Source: Bacteroidota bacterium (GTDB lineage Bacteria; Bacteroidota; Ignavibacteria; Palsa-1295). Taken from it: a DNA stretch of 64,000 nucleotides. A program made the translations under genes and the position numbers. The stretch spans positions 514,510-578,509 of the forward strand of contig JAJPIO010000009.1 in NCBI GenBank assembly GCA_021324735.1. The letters run 5' to 3'. Of the stretch, positions 52,830 to 62,456 are shown in pieces; positions within the stretch are counted from its first letter, which is position 1, and the number at the start of each line of letters is the position of its first letter. The notes under the pieces are model-generated. The model did no database searches. It was given only the letters and a program-made list of their open reading frames with translations, and had not been told where the DNA came from.

Positions 52830-53546
52830 GTGAGATCGTCTCTACTATTTACCCTTGTCGTGCTCACTATCGTATTACTGTCGTCATGCGGTACTTCCTA
52901 TTTCGTTGACCCTGTAATAACGCCTTTATTCACGGGTCCGAATCAAGTAAACGCGCAGTTCGATTTTTCAACACATCAGGTCTTCTACTTCGAAGGAGCT
53001 TATTCGCTTCCTCAAAATTTTCTCTTATCTGCTTCCTACGAGCCATGGTCAGGTGCTGGTAATACGGATCAGAATATGACCTCTTTGGCTCTCGGCCATT
53101 TTTGGTTGCGCGACAATCTAATTCCTACTGTAATAGGAGGCTACGGATGGGGACAGCACTCCTTTGGAAATAATTATTGGGTACATGATCCTTTTAATAA
53201 CGAGATACGGGATTCAGCGCAGGGCCTGAGTAAATTTCGTCGTTTTTTTCTCGAGGGTTATATCAGTCGCGTGAGCAAAGGTTTTGAAGATTCCGCATGG
53301 CTAAGCAGTTCTTATGGTTTTGGCGCCAGGGCTGATTACATTGACAAGTACTTCTCCTCCGACACCAGCGTAGTCAACGTAACAAGGCCACTTCATCCTC
53401 TTGCTGCTGATCTTTTTATCTTTGGCAGTATTGGGATCAGGCACATTCAATTATATGCCCAGCTTCTTTGGCGCCTTCAAAGTGCGAGTGGTATCGAGCT
53501 TGGCGATGGCTTCGTGAGCACCGCCGGTTTACAATTAGCGTTCTAA
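52830..53546 (+). CDS. Outer-membrane lipoprotein, small beta-barrel-like
   Basis: 238 residues from a GTG at 52830. The signal LLFTLVVLTIVLLSSC marks a lipoprotein. The mature protein alternates aromatic and small residues in beta strands (FYFEGAYSLPQNFLLSASYE, LALGHFWL, IGGYGWGQHSF, GYISRVSKGF, IQLYAQLLWRLQ) and ends in TAGLQLAF, a barrel-like terminal strand. It resembles the small 8-10-stranded lipoprotein-type barrels common in Bacteroidota; no specific family recognised. It is in an operon with the preceding lipoprotein and converges with the large T9SS gene. Confidence 0.75.
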   Translation: MRSSLLFTLVVLTIVLLSSCGTSYFVDPVITPLFTGPNQVNAQFDFSTHQVFYFEGAYSLPQNFLLSASYEPWSGAGNTDQNMTSLALGHFWLRDNLIPTVIGGYGWGQHSFGNNYWVHDPFNNEIRDSAQGLSKFRRFFLEGYISRVSKGFEDSAWLSSSYGFGARADYIDKYFSSDTSVVNVTRPLHPLAADLFIFGSIGIRHIQLYAQLLWRLQSASGIELGDGFVSTAGLQLAF

Positions 53547-53568
53547 AAACAGGTTGTGAATGGACCAC

Positions 53569-56500
53569 TTATTTCTCTATCTCAATGCGTCGTGTTGTGA
53601 CGTGGCCGCCGCTCGATAATCGCAGGTAGTAGGTGCCGGATGGAAGTGAGGTAACGGGTATGGATGTGCTGCGGACATCCGATACACCGAGAGCATGATG
53701 TCCAAGCGCATCGTAAAGATCTCCCGCCACCGGATCCCCAAAATTCAATATCCGAACCCAAATTTCGTTCTTCGCCGGATTTGGCACAATGCTCTCGACC
53801 TTAAAAATTCTCTCGTTGACCACTCGCGAAAGCAGCGTATCATCACAGCCGGGCGCGTAAGCGAATGTCATTGTAGTGAGCGTGTCGGATGTGAGCGTAT
53901 AGCATTTGGATGGTGCTGGCTCCGTTGCGACGCCCGAAAGTGCGACCTTACCCGACATAACGTCCGTAAGGTATGCTTCGCAATCGAGCCGAGCGATCTC
54001 GGTTTCCGTAGTTGGCGTAAACGATGGGGGCAAAGGTATGCTAATGTTTGCACCACTGCGATCGGCGAGAAGCGTAGGCGTCCCACTATCAAGCGTCGAT
54101 GTAACGGCGACTGGAGTGAGTAGATCGGCTGGCATCGAAAGCCGGAAGGAGATCGAGCGAAGCGCAAGCGATTGTAGCGAGGCTGTTCCGCCGGTACCAA
54201 TAGCATAGATGGGAATGTGGACGTGTCCCGTATCTTTCGCCGTAAGCATTCCGGGATGTAAATAGACAGCCAGCGAGGGCGGCGCAATAGCGGTCGCATT
54301 CAACGCGATCGCTGTGTCGTGTTCAGTGCCATCATCGCCATGATAGAAGATGCGAAGGGATGACGAATTATCGCCGATGGTCTGCGGCAAGTAGAGGAGA
54401 GTGGTGACCCAGGTGGAATTGGGAGTAAGTGTATCTCCCACGGGACCACCCCCTGGCCCCCTCCTTGAAAAGGAGGGGGAAGTGAGTATTGCAGAATCAA
54501 TGACGATCGCTTTGCACGAGGTATTCGTGAGTGAGATCGTTGCGGAGTCGTTTTCACAGCCGGCAATATGCTGCGGAAACGTTATGCTCGTTATTGGAAG
54601 CGAGACGGTGGAGGGTGTAGCTGTACCGATACCTGCGATCGTTATTGTGGTGTCACGGCCGGCATCGTTTCCATTCTTGCTTTGAACGTGGAAGCTAAGC
54701 GTGGCGGAGTGCATGCCTTTTGTTCGCGGCTCGAATCGTATTTTAAAAGCTGTGCTGGCATTTACCGCGATCAGCGAATCAGGTATCACTTCAATAGCAA
54801 ATGCTGCGTCTCCATTCAACTGCGCGTTCGAGATCACCATCGTGTCGCAGCCAACGTTCGATATGCTCGTCGAAATGGTCGTATCGCCAAAGCACGAGGA
54901 AAGGGCACCGGCATTGAGCGAGGTACCGGTTAACGCAAACGTGGCGGCGGGATAACTCGTCGAAGCATTGAGGATCATATCAACACTCGTTTCGCCCGGT
55001 TTACCGGGAGCATCGAATGTGAAAGTGACGTACTGCCTCGGCGCGCTGCCCGTTTGCGGAGTAAAGCGAACGCGCACGAAAAATCCGCTATCGGGCGGCA
55101 ATACAATAGGGAAGGTGGGATCGCTTGCGCTCCAGCCAGCCTTCCACGTTGTGTTATCGCCACGCACTACGACCGTGTCACATCCGAAATTGTGAATTGG
55201 GACGACGGTATCTTTTGGCGCCGCGCACAAGCTTACATCTCCCAGGTCAAGCTCCGGTTGATCGGGAATAAGAATGCTTGCCGAACTCGAGAAGCGCACT
55301 TGAATGGAGACGGTGGTATCGAAGGTAATGCTTGTGCCAGCGTAAATACCTTTGAACCGAGCGTAGATCATCGTGCTCTTGTTCAGGTCCTGCGGCGGAA
55401 ACGTGAGGAGCATTGTATCAGCAGCGCCCGAAGAAAGCATACGGCTGAACGTCATATTCGACGTGTATTGCAATAGTGGATCGACCGTGAGCGTACAACT
55501 CATGAAGAAGACACTATCGCAGGAGAGCCCGTGCAGGACCAGTGGAACGTGCGAATCGTGGCAATTGGAGAGCGATACATTCGGCGCTACCGAAACGCGA
55601 ACGTCATTATGAGCAGGCGCGGCGATCGCGGAAAGCGTAAGAGCAGTGTCATACTTTTGCGGTACGACCGTAAGCACACCATGCACATAATAAACATTAT
55701 TGTAGATGCCCGGTGCGAGCGCAGAGAGCGTAACCCAGAAGGTATCAATCTCATCTGGGCCTAACGTCTCCGGTGGATAATGATCGAATTGCGGTTTGAG
55801 CGTATTATCCCACCAGGTAATGGAATCGATACGGAGCATATCGCAGGTATGCGGCGCTTTAACGACGAGCGGCAGTTTCGTATCGGTACACGTACTCATC
55901 TTGAGCGGCGTCTTGAGCGAACATTTTACCGGTGCCGGCGGGGGATACAAATGCACGACCGATGAGTCCCTTGTGGCATACTCGTAAAATCCACACTTAT
56001 AAACGCCGGTCACCGTGTCATCAAAATAGAATGTGGATGCGAATTGATAGGGATGCAACTGGGCGCGGTACTTGATCGGATAGCGGCCAGTACCGATCGG
56101 GACGATCAGCATCGTATCTGCCGGCTCGATATACAGGCCATCGTTGGTATAGGCGTGTATGCGGACGGTGTCGGGGTTCGTCGTCATGTCGAACCACACG
56201 GTCATCGTATCGAGTGAACAGGTCGTATCTATTATACTGCGAGCGTGCAGAATGTTTTGGAGATAGCTCGGCATTCTAACATTGATCGTTCGATCTTCTC
56301 CATACTTGAATGGCCCGCAGTTGTACCGGCCTGTTACGGTATCCTTAAAATAAAATGTAGTGCTAAACTGCTGATACGGGACCGAGGTACGATAGTGTAT
56401 AACGACCGGAGTATTCCCAGGTGGAAGAATTATCGTAGTATCCACCGGCTCGATCGTGGAGTTGTCGAGGGTGTAGGCGTGAAGGCGAACGGTATCGGTG

Positions 56501-57495
56501 TAACTTTGCGGTGAAAGGGTAACTGTAACCTCTGGCAGCGTACAGCCGGTATCGACAATATCCTGTGTATAAAGGACACGTGGCTGCGGTCCGGTTGGAA
56601 GATAATTCGTCCCGCCATCCCACAGATATACTTCATTGCTATCACACACGATGAGATAGCGATTGTACTGCCCGAATGCGAACATTCGGCGATCGCCCAT
56701 ACTAAAGCCGGGTCCACCGATATTTTCCCAACTAACGCCTCCGGAGATCGAGCGCCAAATACTTTTGCGACTTTGCACGTACATTACGCCACGGTCGCCA
56801 CCTGCAAGAACGTCGTTAAAGCCGTTTCCAAAGTCATAGATAGGGATCCATGAGTCATTCTCATCTTTGAAGAGGATCGGCTCAGCGCCTTCGGATATTA
56901 CATAATAGAGTAATTGGCAAGTATCAGCAATACAAGAGTAGCCGCACGACGTAGGGAGTGGGTACAGGCCGATCGAGTCACCACCATCATAAGAGGAATC
57001 CGTATACACGGTGTCTTCCCAAGCGATCATGGCCTGTGCTGAGCGAGGATTACTTTGTGCGAACGTCGTCCCTCTCCGCATCCCGATGCCTCGGGAGTTA
57101 ATGCCTTTCAGTCCATTCCATGTGATATTAATATCGTCGGCGTGTGGATAGAGTGCAGAGGTCTTCTGCCAGTTGAGTCCGTGATCGCTTGATCTCCAAA
57201 TGCAGGTGACTCCGCTTCCGGCATAGAGACTATAGCCATCGAGCAGTCGCAAAGATTTAATGGTATCGATCGCTTCCGGGTAATGGCCTTCGGTCCAGAC
57301 TCCGTTGTTGTAATTATAGAGGCATCCTACACCGCCAACGACGCCATGCGCTGTATCCCAAAAGTAAGCGCAGCGCAGGTCGGTCCACGGTGGGAGATTG
57401 CCGATCCGTTTCCATATCTGGGTGCGAGCATTGGTCGCGAATAGCGAGAGCAGTACGCCGGCGAATACAAAGGAATAGCACTTCGAACGGATCAT
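53569..57495 (-). CDS. Giant secreted choice-of-anchor D protein with T9SS tail
   Basis: 1308 residues from the ATG at 57495, which gives a proper signal peptide (SFVFAGVLLSLFATNARTQ); the ATG at 57540 adds an unlikely Cys-rich stretch. The N-terminal ~330 residues look like a Trp-rich beta-propeller resembling photosystem-stability/BNR repeats (IWRSSDHGLNWQKT, SIWRSISGGVSWENIGG). Two similar Ig-like repeats follow (YTQDIVDTGCTLPEVTVTL and ARSIIDTTCSLDTMTVWF), then several anchor-D sandwiches each with paired Cys (ALSSCFGDTTISTSISNVGC is typical). The end is a T9SS type A domain, GTYYLRLSSGGHVTTRRIEI. A C/G-rich palindromic repeat is embedded in frame near the middle of the 3' third. Confidence 0.88.
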   Translation of the reverse strand: MIRSKCYSFVFAGVLLSLFATNARTQIWKRIGNLPPWTDLRCAYFWDTAHGVVGGVGCLYNYNNGVWTEGHYPEAIDTIKSLRLLDGYSLYAGSGVTCIWRSSDHGLNWQKTSALYPHADDINITWNGLKGINSRGIGMRRGTTFAQSNPRSAQAMIAWEDTVYTDSSYDGGDSIGLYPLPTSCGYSCIADTCQLLYYVISEGAEPILFKDENDSWIPIYDFGNGFNDVLAGGDRGVMYVQSRKSIWRSISGGVSWENIGGPGFSMGDRRMFAFGQYNRYLIVCDSNEVYLWDGGTNYLPTGPQPRVLYTQDIVDTGCTLPEVTVTLSPQSYTDTVRLHAYTLDNSTIEPVDTTIILPPGNTPVVIHYRTSVPYQQFSTTFYFKDTVTGRYNCGPFKYGEDRTINVRMPSYLQNILHARSIIDTTCSLDTMTVWFDMTTNPDTVRIHAYTNDGLYIEPADTMLIVPIGTGRYPIKYRAQLHPYQFASTFYFDDTVTGVYKCGFYEYATRDSSVVHLYPPPAPVKCSLKTPLKMSTCTDTKLPLVVKAPHTCDMLRIDSITWWDNTLKPQFDHYPPETLGPDEIDTFWVTLSALAPGIYNNVYYVHGVLTVVPQKYDTALTLSAIAAPAHNDVRVSVAPNVSLSNCHDSHVPLVLHGLSCDSVFFMSCTLTVDPLLQYTSNMTFSRMLSSGAADTMLLTFPPQDLNKSTMIYARFKGIYAGTSITFDTTVSIQVRFSSSASILIPDQPELDLGDVSLCAAPKDTVVPIHNFGCDTVVVRGDNTTWKAGWSASDPTFPIVLPPDSGFFVRVRFTPQTGSAPRQYVTFTFDAPGKPGETSVDMILNASTSYPAATFALTGTSLNAGALSSCFGDTTISTSISNVGCDTMVISNAQLNGDAAFAIEVIPDSLIAVNASTAFKIRFEPRTKGMHSATLSFHVQSKNGNDAGRDTTITIAGIGTATPSTVSLPITSITFPQHIAGCENDSATISLTNTSCKAIVIDSAILTSPSFSRRGPGGGPVGDTLTPNSTWVTTLLYLPQTIGDNSSSLRIFYHGDDGTEHDTAIALNATAIAPPSLAVYLHPGMLTAKDTGHVHIPIYAIGTGGTASLQSLALRSISFRLSMPADLLTPVAVTSTLDSGTPTLLADRSGANISIPLPPSFTPTTETEIARLDCEAYLTDVMSGKVALSGVATEPAPSKCYTLTSDTLTTMTFAYAPGCDDTLLSRVVNERIFKVESIVPNPAKNEIWVRILNFGDPVAGDLYDALGHHALGVSDVRSTSIPVTSLPSGTYYLRLSSGGHVTTRRIEIEK
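54444..54480. repeat. C/G-rich palindrome inside the giant T9SS gene
   Basis: On the plus strand, ACCACCCCCTGGCC leads into CCCCTCCTT-GA-AAGGAGGGG. In the minus-strand protein it encodes SFSRRGPGGGPVG, a Gly/Pro/Arg stretch unlike the surrounding beta-sandwich, between ILTSP and DTLTPNSTW. The length keeps the frame open. A decayed relative is at 1711-1734. Confidence 0.75.
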
Positions 57496-57650
57496 AGAGA
57501 CCGATTGAGCGCAGAGGTTTACAACACACGAACGACACACACGGATGGCAGATCAGCCTGCCATTCACATTAAAAGAACCATAGTTATGGCGAAATAATG
57601 CTCAGTTTACGAGCGGGATGACGCCGCCAGAGCCGGTAAAGGGTGATCGA

Positions 57651-58448
57651 TTATCCCTTGCCATGGCTTTGCCGCCAGAAGAGGTAATCCCGGCTAAGCT
57701 GGTGCTGCGGATCGAGCAAAAGCGCCTCCTGAAATTCCTGCTCTGCCGATTGCGTATCTCCGGAAAGATGTTCGAGAATACCTAAAAAGGCGTGTGCGTC
57801 CGGATTATTCGTATCGTGCTTTACGGAGGCTTCTGCAAATTCAAGCGCTTTCGGCAGGTCCTGGTCAGCGAGCGCTTTGCGCGCTAGTTCGAGGTTCGGC
57901 GCAGCCGCGCCGTTGGCATCATGCGTATCTAATTTCTCGCGGGACATCACGCGGCGCACCATCTCACGGACGTCGTTCGGCGAAAACGGCTTGCGAATGT
58001 AATCCGATACGCCGAGTGAGAATGCTTCGAGCAGTGTATCGATCGTAAGATAGGCGGTAATAACGATCGCGGCGGTATGTTTGTCATGCTCGCGGATCTC
58101 CCGGAGCATTTCGATACCGTTCATTTGCGGCATACGAAGGTCCATCAGGATGAGGTCGTAATGTCCGCTTCGAAATTTCTCGAGGCCCTCGGCTCCATCC
58201 GAGGCGGAATCGACTTCGTAATTGGCGGCAAGCAGCGAGTGCTGAACGGTCAACCGAATATTCTTTTCGTCGTCAACGACCAGGATGCGGCGCTTTTGCA
58301 TGGGTGATGTTTTAGTCGAACTGGTGACGGTAGCAGAGCTCGGCTGAGTAGGAGAAACGGCAGAAGGAAGAGCTTCGGCCGAAAAGACTGCACTCATTAC
58401 TGTCAAACTGTGAGCATCGTTTATAACGTCACGAAACATTCGCGTCAT
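57651..58448 (-). CDS. Response regulator with tetratricopeptide-like C-terminus
   Basis: 265 residues if the ATG at 58448 is used. ATG at 58397 and at 58301 (directly before KRRILVVDDEKN) are plausible, because the first ~49 residues are Ser/Thr/Pro-rich low complexity. The receiver domain has DDE at the start, phospho-acceptor D103 (LILMDLRMP), T in VITAY and K in IRKPFSP. The last ~80 residues form TPR-like helices (LARKALADQDLPKALEFAEA, AHAFLGILEHLSGDTQSAEQ). There is no DNA-binding domain. The histidine kinase gene lies 75 bases upstream on the same strand and is the obvious partner. Confidence 0.9.
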   Translation of the reverse strand: MTRMFRDVINDAHSLTVMSAVFSAEALPSAVSPTQPSSATVTSSTKTSPMQKRRILVVDDEKNIRLTVQHSLLAANYEVDSASDGAEGLEKFRSGHYDLILMDLRMPQMNGIEMLREIREHDKHTAAIVITAYLTIDTLLEAFSLGVSDYIRKPFSPNDVREMVRRVMSREKLDTHDANGAAAPNLELARKALADQDLPKALEFAEASVKHDTNNPDAHAFLGILEHLSGDTQSAEQEFQEALLLDPQHQLSRDYLFWRQSHGKG

Positions 58449-58523
58449 ATTTCAAACTGCTATCGTTCACTCTATAAGCCGCCTATGCACGTCGTACTAC
58501 GGCTGAGCTTAAACGGCCATCCG

Positions 58524-60554
58524 TTATGCAAAAATAGTAGATGATTCGCCTCCGGCTTTGGAGGACGGTGTGCCACTATTACTTATCCGTTCATCGGTCG
58601 CCGAGCCGTTGCCTGCGCCATTACCGCTCGTGGTCTGACCAAGTGTTGCTCCGGAATGCTCGTCGATCGGTATTGTAAAAGAAAATTCGCTTCCCCGGCC
58701 CAGTTCGCTACGGACCTGGATCGTCCCGCCATGAGCCTGAACAATTTCCTTAGCAATTGCTAAGCCGAGGCCAGTACCTGCTTTGGCGTCCTTGGAGCGA
58801 ATGGCGAACCGCTGGAAAATTTTATTGACGAATTCCGGCGGAATTCCGCTGCCGGTATCACGGACGATAAATTTCGCGAAGCCCGGCTGGTCACTTGCGG
58901 TCGTTACGCCGATGAGTATTTCTCCGTTGCGGGGAGTATATCGCATGGCGTTCGAAATAAGGTTTACGAATACCTGCTTCAGCCGATCGGGATCGGCATA
59001 GACGATCGGAGTACCAGGGTCGAGCTCGGTACGAAGCCGAATTCCGGCTTCCTGAGCAGGGGCAATGAATGGCAATAGCAGATGCTCGAAGAATGGCTGA
59101 AGTTCGATCTTGCTCGAGCGTACTTCGAATTTACCCGATTCGATACGTGCAAGGTCCATGAGATCGTTTACGATACGGAGAAGCCGCTCGCTCTCCTCGC
59201 GTATCGCTTGCACGAATTGGTTTTGCACATCGGTGAGGGGACCAAGTGTAGGCTCGCCCAGTAGGTCCACGCTCATTCGGATAGCGGTAAGCGGTGTGCG
59301 AAGCTCGTGCGATACCATGCCGACGAAATCCGAGCGCATACGTTCCAGTTCGTGCGCTTGAGTTACATCTCGCAGCACGAGCAGAAATGCGACGGTGCCC
59401 TGCTGGTCGCCCGATTGGATCGGAATGATATCGCGCGTGAGATAGAGCTTCTCATTCTCCCGTGAGAACTCGACGATCTCGCTCCGATTACGCTCGCGCC
59501 AGCTTCCTTTCAGTGCTGCAACACAGAGTGACTCCAGTGCGGGTTTGTTCTTCGCAACATCGAGACATTTTCGGCCTTCCACATCGGTAAGCTCGAACAG
59601 GTCCTGCGCCTTCCGATTGATCGAAAGGATCGTACCATAGCGATCGATAAGGATCAGCGCGTCATCCATCGACTGCACGATGGATTCCGAGATGGCTTTC
59701 TCTTCTAAGATCTTTTTCAGGTTCAACTCTTCGAATTCGCTGAGCTGCTGTGCCATCACATTGAATTGCTCGCCCAATCGACCGATCTCATCGTTCGTTC
59801 GAGGGACGACCAATTGATTGAGCTCGCCGGCAGTGATCCGCTGAGTTTTTGTAGTAAGCTCGACGATCGGTAGTACGATGATACTGGCGAACCGGAAAGA
59901 GAAGAAGACGCAGACGAGTATTACAACGGTGCCGAAAATGATCACGTTAGTGCGAATGCGCCGCCCATCGTCCTGCGATACTTTCGAGAGCGCCCCCAGC
60001 GATGTCAGGTAGCTTCCCTGTACAAAATCCAACCGAGATTTTAGACTATCGAAGAGGGGATCGATCTCACTGACAAAGATCTCATTGCGGGCTTGTTGCA
60101 GCACTTCCAGTGATTCGGTTGGCTTCGTCGAATCGTTCGGAGCAATAGGATGGATCGACTGCAGTTGATAGTTCAGCTCATTACGTATCAGCGTTGAAAG
60201 ATGCGAGATCTGGTACAGTGACCGGTAGAGCGCCGGATCCGATGTCAGTGGCCCGGCACTCATCGAAATGCCGGAAAGAGCAGCAGCGCTGGCAGCTTCG
60301 GCTTGCTTAAATTTACTGGCGGCATCGGGATCGTCCGGTGTTAAGAGCAGCCGTGTAGCGCTCGAACGCAGGTGGCTGGTGGACGTGTCGAGCGTGTTGA
60401 GAGACCGCAGAATCTCGAATCGCTCCTGCAGCACGTCCGCGGTGCTGTTCTGAATATTGGAGAGATTGACAACGGCCCATGCACCGATAGCTCCCACGAT
60501 CACAATGACCAGGAGAAATCCGGTGAGAATCTTGGTGCGAAGGCTTGTAAACAC
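58524..60554 (-). CDS. Sensor histidine kinase (HAMP-PAS-HisKA-HATPase)
   Basis: 676 residues. It has a membrane helix near 8-30, a periplasmic helical sensor (about 31-195), a second helix, a HAMP domain (about 220-270, [19 protein letters not shown]), a PAS domain (about 280-390, [20 protein letters not shown]), HisKA with the phosphorylated His in [17 protein letters not shown] near residue 415, and HATPase_c with N box [14 protein letters not shown] and G boxes DTGSGIPPE and [13 protein letters not shown]. The C-terminal ~40 residues are Ser/Gly-rich. The ligand is unknown. It probably phosphorylates the adjacent receiver protein. Downstream of mlaD on the same strand. Confidence 0.95.
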   Translation of the reverse strand: MFTSLRTKILTGFLLVIVIVGAIGAWAVVNLSNIQNSTADVLQERFEILRSLNTLDTSTSHLRSSATRLLLTPDDPDAASKFKQAEAASAAALSGISMSAGPLTSDPALYRSLYQISHLSTLIRNELNYQLQSIHPIAPNDSTKPTESLEVLQQARNEIFVSEIDPLFDSLKSRLDFVQGSYLTSLGALSKVSQDDGRRIRTNVIIFGTVVILVCVFFSFRFASIIVLPIVELTTKTQRITAGELNQLVVPRTNDEIGRLGEQFNVMAQQLSEFEELNLKKILEEKAISESIVQSMDDALILIDRYGTILSINRKAQDLFELTDVEGRKCLDVAKNKPALESLCVAALKGSWRERNRSEIVEFSRENEKLYLTRDIIPIQSGDQQGTVAFLLVLRDVTQAHELERMRSDFVGMVSHELRTPLTAIRMSVDLLGEPTLGPLTDVQNQFVQAIREESERLLRIVNDLMDLARIESGKFEVRSSKIELQPFFEHLLLPFIAPAQEAGIRLRTELDPGTPIVYADPDRLKQVFVNLISNAMRYTPRNGEILIGVTTASDQPGFAKFIVRDTGSGIPPEFVNKIFQRFAIRSKDAKAGTGLGLAIAKEIVQAHGGTIQVRSELGRGSEFSFTIPIDEHSGATLGQTTSGNGAGNGSATDERISNSGTPSSKAGGESSTIFA

Positions 60555-60618
60555 CGTTCTATTGCTGAGCCTGTTAACAGGCCTGCGGTCAACTACTTAT
60601 ATGACACGGACCGAACTA

Positions 60619-61614
60619 TTAATGTGACGACTTCGCCGCCTGGCGACCTTCGATCATATCCCGAAGATGATTTAGAGAGTCGATCTTACGATCGATCGTC
60701 ATTTCGAATTCCGGTGCGTCCCAGTAGCCGCGGTCTTCGAAATATCCTTTGACTAAGAAATTATGCTTGAGTCCTTCCATGACCTCGGCAAACCGACCGG
60801 AACCCAGTGCGATCTTGGCTAAGGCATCATGAAGGTCGTACGATGACGTAATAAGATTTTCCGATGTTTTGCGAGCATTCTCGTAGATATCGTCCTTCGT
60901 GAGCAATTTCCCGAGGGATCCTTCGCCGCGATTGATCCGCTCGACAATATCATTAGCCGAGTTCGAAAGTTTGCTGAAATTGGTACTGAGTTGATCGACC
61001 GACTGATGAGCGGCTGCAAGCGTTTGCCGTGCTTCGGCCATCATCTGGTTCGTATTCTCGTACAACGAGTCATCATTGACAAGCCGCGCGATCGTACCAT
61101 TGCCGCTTTGCATGTGGCGCACAAAGTTCGTGGCTGCAAGGGCCAGCGAATCGAATTGTGAGACGGCGGCACTCAGTGTATCGTAGATCTTTGAAAAATC
61201 CTGAGGGGCAACACCTTCGATCGTACTACCCGGCTGAAGTGCCGCTGTCGAATCGCCACCCATCGTAAGAAATATTACTTTATCGCCGATAAGGCCCTGC
61301 GTGCTGATGACCGCCTTGGAATCGGTATGGATAAGCTTGAGCGCATCCGTGAGTACTTTTAGCGTTACGGTGACAGAGTCACGAGCATTGCGCGGTAAGC
61401 GAATATCCGTTACGCTGCCGACGTTAATACCAGCAAGATCGATCTCCGCTCCTTTGCGAAGATTACTCACCGTCGAAAAGCGCGCTTTCAATTCTGACGT
61501 AGAGGAGAACAGCTTCTCTTTACTTCCAAGATAGAAGATAAAAATAATAAGGACGACAAACGCCGCCAGTACAAAGATGCCGATCTTAAGCAACGGTACC
61601 GATTTGCGCTTCAT
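60619..61614 (-). CDS. mlaD: MlaD-type MCE protein
   Basis: 331 residues. An N-terminal membrane helix (LLKIGIFVLAAFVVLIIFIF) is followed by an MCE domain at about 35-125 (LKARFSTVSNLRKGAEIDLAGINVG, then LIGDKVIFLTMGGD). A long helical/coiled tail (about 150-300) has repeated Asn/Thr-rich heptads. MCE hexamers form the periplasmic phospholipid channel of Mla-type transporters. The tail is longer than in E. coli MlaD and could reach further across the periplasm. It overlaps mlaF by four bases. Confidence 0.93.
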   Translation of the reverse strand: MKRKSVPLLKIGIFVLAAFVVLIIFIFYLGSKEKLFSSTSELKARFSTVSNLRKGAEIDLAGINVGSVTDIRLPRNARDSVTVTLKVLTDALKLIHTDSKAVISTQGLIGDKVIFLTMGGDSTAALQPGSTIEGVAPQDFSKIYDTLSAAVSQFDSLALAATNFVRHMQSGNGTIARLVNDDSLYENTNQMMAEARQTLAAAHQSVDQLSTNFSKLSNSANDIVERINRGEGSLGKLLTKDDIYENARKTSENLITSSYDLHDALAKIALGSGRFAEVMEGLKHNFLVKGYFEDRGYWDAPEFEMTIDRKIDSLNHLRDMIEGRQAAKSSH

Positions 61615-62456
61615 ACCGTTACCTCCTGTGGTGCCGAATGTTGTTCGATGGCTTTGATGATCTTATCGTGACGTGCGCGGTCCAATTGTGATGCAGAGAG
61701 ATATTCTCGAAGGAACGGGTCGTTCGAGGAGACGAAATCATTGAGCGTACCATCGAATACGACGAACCCTTCATTGAGCACGACGGCTCGATCTGCAACA
61801 GTAAAGGCGGTAGGAAGATCGTGTGTTACGACGAGCGATGCAATGCCCAAACGCTGCTGCAAACTTACGATCTCTTCCGCGATCGAAGCGGCGGTAAGCG
61901 GATCGAGACCGGTGGTCGGTTCGTCGTACAGCATCAGGTCTGGCTCGATCACGATCGAACGGGCTAAGCCGGCGCGTTTTTTCATGCCGCCTGAAAGCTC
62001 CGAAGGCATCTTATCCACTGCGTCTCGCAGGCCGACGATATCGAGCGTTTCCAGGATCTTTTGTTCGCGCTCCGGGGCGCTCAATTCGGTATGCTTCACA
62101 AGAAATAATTCAAGGTTCTGGCCGACGGTCATGGAGTCGAACAGAGCCGCTCCCTGAAACAAGAATCCCATCTCGGAGCGCAACGCCAGTAGTTGACCTT
62201 CGTTCATCGTTGTGACATCCCTATCGCGGTACACGACTTTACCGGCATTTGGCTTTAAAAGCCCAACAATGAGCTTTAGTAAAACGCTCTTGCCCGTGCC
62301 GCTTTTTCCCATGAGCGCAACGGTCTCGCCATGCCGTACCTGGAACGAGACGTCGCGAAGCACCGGCCGATCGAACGAGATCGATACACGATCGATGTGC
62401 AAGAGTGGCCCCGAATCCGGATGGACCTCTTTTTTATGATGATGGAACAGACTCAT
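61611..62456 (-). CDS. mlaF: MlaF-type ABC ATPase
   Basis: 281 residues. Walker A GKSGTGKSV, signature LSGGMKKRAGLARSI (the GGM form typical of MlaF), Walker B LMLYDEPTTGLDPLTA, and the switch His in VVTHDLPTAF. It drives phospholipid transport between the membranes with MlaE and MlaD. It is adjacent to mlaE with no gap and overlaps mlaD by four bases. Confidence 0.95.
   Translation of the reverse strand: MSLFHHHKKEVHPDSGPLLHIDRVSISFDRPVLRDVSFQVRHGETVALMGKSGTGKSVLLKLIVGLLKPNAGKVVYRDRDVTTMNEGQLLALRSEMGFLFQGAALFDSMTVGQNLELFLVKHTELSAPEREQKILETLDIVGLRDAVDKMPSELSGGMKKRAGLARSIVIEPDLMLYDEPTTGLDPLTAASIAEEIVSLQQRLGIASLVVTHDLPTAFTVADRAVVLNEGFVVFDGTLNDFVSSNDPFLREYLSASQLDRARHDKIIKAIEQHSAPQEVTV

Noticed and set aside
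53695-55476. Plus-strand open frames opposite the giant T9SS gene
   Set aside because: They have biased Arg/Ser/Cys composition typical of antisense frames and match nothing I recognise.
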